Shown here piece by piece: positions 57,120 through 64,000 of a stretch of DNA of 64,000 bases (the stretch's first letter is position 1; each line of letters opens with the position of its first letter). The stretch spans positions 27,711,251 to 27,775,250 of the forward strand of contig CM076847.1 in the NCBI GenBank assembly GCA_039519185.1. Reading direction: 5' to 3'. The notes under the pieces were generated by a model that saw only the letters and a list, made by a program, of their open reading frames with translations, did no database searches and was not told the DNA's origin. Made by a program: the position numbers and the translations under genes. Source of the DNA: Astragalus membranaceus (lineage: Eukaryota > Streptophyta > Magnoliopsida > Fabales > Fabaceae).

Positions 57120-57950
57120 ACTCAACCCCCCTAAAAAAAAAATTTCGTCCTCGAAATTTCCGTCAAAAATCAGTGAGATCGAAATTAAATCCAGTTCTTA
57201 TTCCTAGTTGCCATTAAGGTCCTTTTGTATACCGAACAACAAACGACACACACACCTCTACCTTTTTACTCCTAAATCAATATTCTACTCTCAAGGTCCC
57301 TAAAGTTTTACTCGACTACCCAACCACGACAATCCACTATTAGGATACTATACTCTTAGTGACAATTGTTATGGGTTAACTCCACTAATTAATTCCAATA
57401 TCTTAAAGGTTACTTTATCTCTCATACAAAAAAATTGATCTACTTCTCACAATAATAAATTATCCATACGAAACTTAATAAAAGCCGCATTTTCTTAAAT
57501 CTTTCCAACAAAGGCGTGGTTTTGTTACTCTTGTGAGTCTCAACTTAAGGATCGAATTCTCACCTCTTACGTCCCTCAACTATTTACTTCGATTCTAAAC
57601 ACAAAACACTACTAGTGGTTCGGCAAGTACATGAGCACTAAATCTACAATTAAGATAAATTCCTATCTTAGAAGGCTACACATAGAATCACACATAAACA
57701 TTCATAAAACGCATGATTATCTATAACTTAAGAGTCAACAAAAAGGTAATTATAGTGAAACTCGCAAATGACTCTTAGACAGCATATCATAATTAAATTC
57801 TCAGTTCATGCTAATTTAAACATTGTTCTAGAACCTAATGACCTAACCATGCTAACTGAGGCAACTCGGTAAAACAAACACGAAAGCAAGGAATTAAGCA
57901 TGTAGGTATCGTTTTCAATCTTTCTATCCAAAAGACTTATCTAACATGTG
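57120..57950 (-). mobile_element. Start of the internal region of the chromovirus-like element
   Basis: On the minus strand the segment next to the LTR is a purine tract (AGGGGGGTTGAGT), preceded by codons of a worn NFEDEI pol end. The remaining 780 bases are AT-rich with no frame, resembling the non-coding interior of the three-LTR element. Cut by the second Ogre at 57951. Confidence 0.65.
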
Positions 57951-58908
57951 TGTAATACCCTAATTTTGTCCTATCAAAAAAAAATGAGAAAATTTTATTT
58001 ACTTTTGATAAAAATAATTATTTCCTTTTCATGTCATCATTTTATTTTTGTTGACACAAGTTTTTAACACAAAAAATATTTTTATTTAGAAGTGAGAAAA
58101 CAAAAATAGACAAAGGAGGAAATAAGGGGGGTTTGTTAAAAAAAAAAAAGAGAATGGAGGTGCAATTGGATTGGGCCATCTAAAACCCAACCCAATTCCT
58201 AAACCCTAGCCCAATTCACCCTCACACTCCTCCACCCAACCCAACTCACCAAAACCCTAATTTCCCTCCTCTCCTAACCCTAATTCGGCCACCCCCCTTT
58301 ACCCTAAAAAATGTCCACATCCAACTCCCCCCTAGCCCTAAATTGTGGCCAAATTCACTCCCCATTCTTTCCCTCCTTATTCGACCCACTCCCCACTTTC
58401 CATGCCTTGAAATTTGTATTTTCTTTCCTTTTCCCACACACTTCCCTCTTCCCCATATTTCTCTTTCCCTATTCCGCACACACGCAACCCTCTCTTTCTC
58501 TCTCCCTCCCAACGGCTCCATCCCTCTCTCTCCCCAATCTCACACTTCAATCACTTCACACAACACACACTTCACTTTCTTTCTTCCTCTTCCCTCCTAC
58601 GACCTCACTCTCCCTCTCACACACTCAACCTTCATTTTCTCTTTCTTTCTCCATCACACACAACACAACACTTAACCTTCCTCTCCTCACTCACACACAC
58701 CCACGGATCCCCCTTTCTTTCACCAAACACAAACCATCATTTCTCACCTTCTCCATGCCCATACCTTCGCATACTCTCCTCTCCCTTCATCTCACATGTT
58801 TTCATTTTTTATTTTCCCCTTCAACAACTACCCCCAAACCCCCATATCATGTCAGAAAATTACTGTGCAAGTTGATGAAGAAGGAAAACGAAGGAAGCAA
58901 ATTTTTTG

Positions 58909-58916
58909 TATAAATA
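58909..58916 (+). promoter_or_regulatory. TATA box of the second Ogre LTR
   Basis: TATAAATA is followed by ggggtcc, about 0.96 kb into the LTR, comparable with the young Ogre. Transcription would start near 58945. Confidence 0.7.
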
Positions 58917-59274
58917 GGGGTCCTTACCTTAGAAGGGGCTACGGTTTTTTTGGGCTAGGGGGAAACGAAGAGGAAAAATGAAAAAAACGGCGGGGGAAAA
59001 TTTCGTAGAACAAGTCATGGAAGTGTGAGAGCTTGAGAGTTTCATTTTTCTTGCTTCCTCTTCGTTTTTGTATTTTAAACACCTTCTTTAAGATTTTTTT
59101 TGTTGTCCATTATGTGAGGATTGGAGGAGGAAGATTCACTCTCCAGAAAAGTCATTGGTATTTTTCCATTATTGTTCAAGTCATTTTATGTGATGTAATT
59201 TTTGTAATTTCATATTGTTATTTTTTTCGTAATTCTGTTTTTTTTCATATATATTTATTTGTTTATTTTATATA

Positions 59275-59480
59275 TTTGTTGTTGTTTTTATTTTCATATT
59301 TGTTGCTGTTTTTTTATATTTTTGCTGCTGTTTTTTATATATTTTTATTGCTGTTTTTATTGTTGCTTTTATATATTGATTTGTTGCTGTTTTTATATAT
59401 TTTTATTGCTGTTTTTGATATTAATTGTTGCTGTTTTTAATTAAAATAGTTGCTGTTTTTCTTTCATTTATAAAAAATTG
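59275..59480. repeat. TGCTGTTTTTATAT minisatellite
   Basis: At least ten irregular copies of ttgctgtttttatatatttt-like units. The phenylalanine/cysteine-rich frames at 59033-59444 come from it. Confidence 0.9.
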
Positions 59481-59841
59481 CTGTTTTTGTACATATTAAA
59501 AAATTGTTGTTTTATTTAAATATTGCTTATTTTCGGATTAAATAAAGCCCTTTTTTTTTAAAACACTAAAAAAAATGTTTTTTAAAGTAAATACTAATAC
59601 CACTACCCTTTTCAAAAAATAATAACAATAAAAATAACAATCATTTTCCAGAAAAACAAAAGCACCCTTTTTTTAAAAAAACATAACCATGACAATGTTT
59701 CAAAAAAAAGGAAAACATTTCCTTACAAATTTACAAATCTTTTCTCACCAAACGCTTTCTTCTAACGTAGGCGAGAATCAAGTCAATCAAAACCGTTTTT
59801 TAAAATAAACAAACCAATTAGTCAAAGAAAATCAAGCAATC

Positions 59842-59951
59842 GTTTTTTGGCGTCAAAACGCTATTTGCACCCCCAGCACTCGTTTTGGCGTCAAAACGCT
59901 ATTTGCACCCCCAACACTCGTTCTAGCGTCAAAACGCTGTTTTCACCCCCA
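59842..59951. repeat. Three tandem 37-base units
   Basis: The unit ggcgtcaaaacgctatttgc followed by acccccagcactcgtttt occurs three times with slight changes (caacactcgttctag, gctgttttcac). Each contains a short inverted repeat, GCG...CGC. Confidence 0.9.
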
Positions 59952-60190
59952 CCTTTTAGTAATACAGCTCTCCCCGCTTTCAGCCCAGTTTTCGCGCAAA
60001 GGCCCAAAAACCCAAACAATGTTATTGTGGGCTGATGTTAAGCACACCCCCATTTTTGATACAACACTCCTCTATTATTTGCACCCCCTTTTATCACCTA
60101 TTCCGCTTTTATTCACAACGTGATGCTTCCAAACCGTTTTTTTTTTCTTTCTCTCGAATAATCGAATTCGCGTAAAAAAATAGGTTGTTA

Positions 60191-60539
60191 CTAGTGGTCA
60201 CTCTGAGCCTTGCTTGTTTGACCGTTAGGACGAACCTTCCTTTTTATCACAGTGGATTAGTAGCGGTGATCACTCTGAGGTTACTCGTTTGATCATCGCA
60301 AACATCCGCCTAAACTTCATTTTTTTTCAGTTAATAAAATACAAACATAATTCCGACTCCTTTTTTATCACGCTTCCCGGTAAGCACGTTTTCAAACGAG
60401 CCAACGCTCAATCACTAACCGGGTATTTACAACAGTCACTCTGGGCTCAGCTCGTTTGACAATGTGAATACTTTCTTTTTTCAAATGAAGCCGTTAGTGG
60501 TGAACACTCTGGATTTATCTGTTTGGTCACCGTGAACGG
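60191..60539 (+). other. Array E: four stem-loops in the second Ogre LTR
   Basis: Loops of 17-18 bases begin ctctg and end gtt (ctctgagccttgcttgtt, ctctgaggttactcgtt, ctctgggctcagctcgtt, ctctggatttatctgtt). Stems vary: CTAGTGGTCA/TGACCGTTAG at 60191-60228, GCGGTGATCA/TGATCATCGC at 60263-60299, GTCA/TGAC at 60435-60460 and CCGTTAGTGGTGAACA/TGGTCACCGTGAACGG at 60491-60539 (two mismatches, two G-U). The position in the LTR matches array B of the young Ogre, and the loops look homologous. Confidence 0.7.
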
Positions 60540-60971
60540 CCTCCCATTTTCGCAAAGTTTTCAATAATCAAAAAAAAAAACACCAACACACAAATTTTTC
60601 CTACCCAAGAACTACGTAGCTTTGATTTCTCCATCGCTCCCGGAGATACGTAGGAGCAGGGGCCCACTCCTGTCGAGCGCAAAAAACTAAAATTTTTATT
60701 AAGTCTTCCTTTCCGATTTTTCTTCGCAAACAATCAAAAATGGGTAAACAAAGTATTTTCATTTAAAACTAACTTTTTCTATACATTAAATTAAAAGGTA
60801 ACCTTTTTAGGATGTTGCGGGGTGCTAGTACCTTCCCCGCACTTAACCGACCCCCGAACCCAAAAACAAAAGGTTTTTTCAATGTTTTCCAAAAAATAAA
60901 TATTGATGGCGACTCAATTGTTCAAAAACAACGAAGAATCCCTCCTTTCGGATTTTTCGGTCGCCTACAGC

Positions 60972-60988
60972 TGGCGACTCCACTGGGG
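60972..60988 (+). other. Primer binding site of the second Ogre
   Basis: TGGCGACTCCACTGGGG lies two bases after the LTR, as in the young Ogre. Confidence 0.85.
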
Positions 60989-62057
60989 TCTATTTAAGAG
61001 GGTCAAGCCTAATTTAGTTAAATGTGTTGATATTTGTTAGTTTAGTACCTTTTGTTTACCCTTGGTCTTTCTATTAGCACGTCTATTTCATTTATCTGTT
61101 TATTTGCTTTATTGAACCTTAGGGTAGAAGACCTATGTACTATTATCTGTATTTCTTTTGCAGCATGGGAAGTTTAGGTTGCTTATATCACACACATCAC
61201 CTATACAATTTGCACACCCTCTTGAGCGGGGCCCTATACCCGGGTCTAAAAAAAACCTAGGACGAGTAGAGACGATTAGTGTCAGTCATTCTGGATTTTA
61301 TCTGTCTGACTCTCATGAAAGCCTCAACCAGAGTACGCTCTTTCGTGGTATCCCACACCAGGTAGCTCGCTATCGTTGTGGGTCATATCACGAAGGAGAT
61401 TTCAGCTCTGGAGACCCTTGTGAGGAAGTGATTAGAGCCACCCGAGAGATTGATCACGCAAATGACTCTAGACCGTGACCTATGTATGAGACATCACCTG
61501 TTTGGGACACAAGGGCAATTCACCTACCCGCTGCATCATCACAGATTATTTTTTTTAGAAAAAAATCATCAAGCCATAAAAAAAAAATCATCTATCCCCT
61601 TTTCCTTTTTACGTGTATATGATGAGACATATAGTTAATGCTTTCTCAAAGTTGAATCACCAAAAAAACTTCTTTTATTTATTTATTTTTTTTACACGTG
61701 TAACATCATTCTTCTTTCATCCATCATACAAAATCATTATTTCAAAAAAAAATGATAAAAGTCCTTACATGCATTCATTTCATTAAGCATAAAACTCGTA
61801 CACATGCATGTTCCCATTCATTCACTTGTCCATGCATTACTCATCTTCTCATCCATTCATATACTCATATCATGTACCCTATCAACAGAGAGTAAAAAAG
61901 AAAAGAAAGCAAGCTGGTGCGTCAACATCGCTATTGGACTCGTTCTCAGGCTAGAAACATGGAAGAAAATTAGGACAATCCGCCTCAAGATAACCTGGAT
62001 CAAGGCAATCCACCTCAGGACCTAGGCAATCAAGAGCTTAGGGCAGAAATAGATGGG
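60989..62057 (+). other. Leader of the second Ogre, no ORF1
   Basis: The conserved block at 61225-61440 matches 38450-38680. It includes a stem-loop AGTCA/TGACT (61284-61311) whose 18-base loop ttctggattttatctgtc is nearly the loop of the last unit of array E. From 61540 to 61900 the sequence is AT-rich with no frame. Just before gag, an ATG at 61959, homologous to the young Ogre start, is followed four codons later by a stop. Confidence 0.7.
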
Positions 62058-63608
62058 ATGAAAGAACAGATGGCTGAAATCTTAAAGGTTCTACAAGCTT
62101 TGAGGGGCAAAGACACAAGTGAAAATGTCTCCGCTAGGAACACGGAAAATCAAGTTACCAACCCTCCTCCCCCCAATGGACTCGGGATCCCGCATACGGT
62201 GCACCCCACTGAGACTGATGACCAATGTTACATATGGCCTCCTTACGGACTTCCACAAGGTTACACACCTCTGACAGTCGATGCTAATCCAGAAGACGGT
62301 CCCTCAGGAGTCGTGGGCCAACAACAGCTTACACCGACGGGTCACGATGGTAATTCGGGGGCACCACAAGTTCAAAACCCGAACCCCGTCATCGCACCAC
62401 AAAGACTCCCACTTGGCTTCCCTCCACCGCCGATAGTTGACGCTCAAGCTCAGGGTTCCAACCTCAGGAATCCCACTCATTCACATTCCCCAAATGTGAA
62501 CCCAGCCATAGTTCCGATAATTCATCCTTACTATGGTATGAGTGAGATCCTTCACAATCACTCTATGGAGAACCCTCAAGCCAAAGACAAACTACAAATG
62601 CTTGAGGAAAGGTTGAGAGCAGTTGAAGGATCCAATATTGGGGCAACCGGCGCTTATGACTTGTGTCTCGTCCCTAATGTGGTCATTCCTCCCAAATTCA
62701 GGGTGCCAGATTTTGATAAATACATGGGTGTAACCTGTCCTGCTAGCCATCTGACCATGTATTGTAGAAAAATGGCTGCCTTTGCACATGATGATAAACT
62801 GCTCATTCACTACTTCCAGGACAGTCTAGCTGGGGCAGTCTCAAGATGGTACATGCAGTTGGAACGCAACCACATTCGATGTTGGAAAGATCTGGCCGAT
62901 GCTTTCCTCAAGCAATATAAATACAACATCGACATAGCTCCCGATAGAGCACAGTTGCAGAATATGGTGAAAAGAAACCATGAATCATTCAGGGAGTACG
63001 CCCAACGTTGGAGAGGACTAGCAGCGCAGGTGGCACCACCTTTACTGGAAAAGGAGATGGTATCCATGTTCAGGGACACTTTGCAGTCACCCTTCTATGA
63101 CAAGTTGATTGGGAGTGTATCCTCTAACTTCTCAGACATGGTCACTATAGGGGAAAGGTTAGAAAGCGGAATGAGAAACGGGAAAATTACTCACGGTTCA
63201 ACCGAAAACGATGAAGGAGAAACCAATTCCATAACAGGACCAGGGAAAGCCTCTTACGCTTCCAAAAACCGTCCCCAAGCCCTGCGCTTCTCTACCCAAA
63301 CCAGTAGAATCCATGGGCCACCAAACTATCCAGAAAGGAAACATGTACCGTTTGATCCAATTCCCGTATCCTACTCAGACATGTTCAACCACCTCACCAG
63401 TCACAACTTAATCTCCCCCCGCCCGATGAGACCTATTGAACCTCCTTTCCCGAGGGGCTACGACCCAAATGCCACATGCGATTTTCACGCAGGCGCAATT
63501 GGGCATTCAGTGGAAAACTGCAAGGCCCTGAGACATGTGATTCAGGATCTGATCGAATCCAAATGGTTGAGCTTCAATGAAGGCAATAACCCCTTTCTAG
63601 GGGCATGA
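62058..63608 (+). CDS. Gag of the second Ogre element
   Basis: 516 residues from the first usable ATG. The ancestral start at 61959 is closed by a stop. A proline-rich linker comes first, then the Retrotrans_gag core at about residues 215-370 (MYCRKMAAFAHDDKLLIHYF, FREYAQRWRGLAAQVAPPL). A zinc-knuckle-like C474-x2-H477-x5-H483-x4-C488 follows, the same odd ligand pattern as the young Ogre. It ends at a TGA at 63606, but the frame beyond stays homologous (REDI, LRRY-like) up to about 63680. It then jumps to the sequence matching the pre-intron end of the young Ogre, so protease and G-patch are deleted. It could still supply capsid protein. Confidence 0.88.
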   Translation: MKEQMAEILKVLQALRGKDTSENVSARNTENQVTNPPPPNGLGIPHTVHPTETDDQCYIWPPYGLPQGYTPLTVDANPEDGPSGVVGQQQLTPTGHDGNSGAPQVQNPNPVIAPQRLPLGFPPPPIVDAQAQGSNLRNPTHSHSPNVNPAIVPIIHPYYGMSEILHNHSMENPQAKDKLQMLEERLRAVEGSNIGATGAYDLCLVPNVVIPPKFRVPDFDKYMGVTCPASHLTMYCRKMAAFAHDDKLLIHYFQDSLAGAVSRWYMQLERNHIRCWKDLADAFLKQYKYNIDIAPDRAQLQNMVKRNHESFREYAQRWRGLAAQVAPPLLEKEMVSMFRDTLQSPFYDKLIGSVSSNFSDMVTIGERLESGMRNGKITHGSTENDEGETNSITGPGKASYASKNRPQALRFSTQTSRIHGPPNYPERKHVPFDPIPVSYSDMFNHLTSHNLISPRPMRPIEPPFPRGYDPNATCDFHAGAIGHSVENCKALRHVIQDLIESKWLSFNEGNNPFLGA

Positions 63609-63743
63609 AGAGTCATTTGTCAAATTGAAGGCGTTCAAAATGCTAGAGAGGACATCATCATCCTTGTGCGTCGTTATCCTGCATCTGAAGCACTTATGAA
63701 TAGGGGGACCGTCGATTTTCTTGTGATTTTCAGTTTAAAGTAA
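63609..63743 (+). pseudogene. Deleted protease/G-patch region of the second Ogre
   Basis: In-frame continuation after the gag stop. The first half aligns with residues following the zinc knuckle of the young Ogre (ESIKTPREDIYAELRRW there, EGVQNAREDIIILVRRY here). The last codons align with the end of the young Ogre gag-pro frame, ending TTTAAAG/TAA. About 1.6 kb present in the relative is missing between them. Confidence 0.75.
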
Positions 63744-63924
63744 TTTTCTTGTAATGCAATCCTATGGCTCTGCCCAAGGCCTTAGGACATTTCAATAAGG
63801 GCACACATGTTTCTTTTCAGTATCAATATTAATAAAATAGCATTTCGAATTCTCCCATAAACTTCTTCGCTCATTCGCTCGATTCGCTTCTTCTTCCATC
63901 CTTTTTCAATTTCTACTAATGCAG
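63740..63924 (+). other. Intron of the second Ogre
   Basis: Donor aaa|GTAATT at 63740 and acceptor aatgcag|atct at 63924 match the intron of the young Ogre. Interior conserved words are ttgtaatgca, ctctgcccaaggc and a following cttaggac/cttcagga. In the same splice phase the downstream frame meets TAA three codons after the junction, so splicing no longer yields a Gag-Pol fusion. Confidence 0.75.
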
Positions 63925-64000
63925 ATCTAAATAAGTTGTCCTTGAAAATAACAATATCGTTGACTCATAGCTTCGATCAGCCCAAACTAAGGAAGATGTA

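Larger units (their letters stand above)
33749..57950 (-). mobile_element. Chromovirus-like LTR element, 3' LTR and start of internal region, split by the Ogre element
   Basis: The LTR runs from TGACACCCC at 33749 to TTACA at 57119, with the 20.3-kb Ogre element inside it at 34052-54353; the LTR itself is about 3.07 kb. It shares blocks with the three-LTR element (the border tctacccggtaatt, aggggtaacattcaaacaga, the TTCACACC array), so it is a related family. After 57119 comes a purine tract (minus strand), and minus-strand codons for a worn NFEDEI end of pol at about 57146-57163. That identifies this as the 3' LTR of a minus-strand Tekay/Del-like element continuing to the right. It is cut by the second Ogre at 57951. 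Confidence 0.8.
57951..60969 (+). repeat. 5' LTR of the second Ogre element
   Basis: 3.02 kb, TGTAATACCCTAATTTTGTCC to GGTCGCCTACA. The start and tail resemble the young Ogre LTR while the middle does not. Pyrimidine-rich U3 (58200-58800), TATAAATA at 58909, minisatellites at 59275-59480 and 59842-59951, stem-loop array E at 60191-60539, and the conserved tail from 60600. Confidence 0.88.
57951..64000 (+). mobile_element. Second Ogre-type element, defective, 5' part
   Basis: Starts with an LTR (57951-60969), then a primer site matching that of the young Ogre, a leader, a gag frame and an intron. No ORF1 is present between leader and gag. After gag, a stop and a deletion remove protease and G-patch, and the post-intron frame has stops. 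It is a non-autonomous relative from a different family, since the LTR sequence is largely unrelated apart from the tail. It runs off the window. Confidence 0.9.

Noticed and set aside
58311..58913. 200-residue serine/proline/histidine-rich frame
   Set aside because: Low-complexity pyrimidine-rich U3 of the second Ogre LTR, open in three frames at once and upstream of the TATA box.
59033..59444. Hydrophobic frames that might suggest a membrane protein
   Set aside because: Produced by the TGCTGTTTTTATAT minisatellite.

Overview
The window is plant nuclear DNA, most probably from a legume-like eudicot with a repeat-rich genome. I see no intact ordinary cellular gene. It is a stack of nested transposable elements: Ogre/Tat-type Ty3-gypsy elements with LTRs of 3-4 kb, chromovirus-like LTR derivatives, CACTA DNA transposons, a LINE, a probable SINE and a Helitron end. 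The only cellular genes are fragments captured by the CACTA elements: a CHY/RING E3 ligase piece, a PIN auxin-carrier piece and an aldehyde oxidase piece.

Layout. 1-2404: non-coding, with a probable minus-strand SINE at 127-252. 2405-9909: a decayed plus-strand Ty3-gypsy element, split by CACTA element 1 (5829-9698, 3-bp target duplication tga). 9910-10757: a minus-strand Ogre-like LTR end. 10761-16080: CACTA element 2 (target duplication gta) with a transposon-protein exon and the aldehyde oxidase pseudogene. 16290-18758: a broken minus-strand LINE. 18759-20689: microsatellites, a candidate Helitron 3' end and tandem repeats. 20690-21360 plus 33509-33748: an unidentified open frame split by a non-autonomous LTR element with three LTRs and two internal regions (21361-33503, target duplication gcttg). 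33749-57950: the 3' LTR and start of the internal region of another minus-strand chromovirus-like element, split by a complete, very young Ogre element (34052-54353, target duplication ggtag). 57951 to the window end: a second, defective Ogre-like element.

The 34052-54353 Ogre looks competent: nearly identical LTRs, TATA box, primer binding site, ORF1, gag-protease with a G-patch, a 215-bp intron whose removal puts gag-pro in frame with pol, reverse transcriptase with two RNase H domains, integrase with D,D35E, and a polypurine tract. The second Ogre keeps gag and the intron, but has lost protease and G-patch and meets stops on both sides of the splice.

The most interesting unexplained structure is a recurring architecture in the transcribed non-coding parts of these retroelements: arrays of stem-loops in which the loop sequence and length are held constant while the stems differ from unit to unit, with paired changes that keep base pairing. 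I find it in two LTR arrays and two 3'-region arrays of the young Ogre, in the LTR and leader of the second Ogre, in the LTRs of the chromovirus-like derivatives and, more weakly, in a third Ogre-type LTR. All lie downstream of the TATA boxes, so they would be in the RNA. This was read by eye and needs formal covariation testing.
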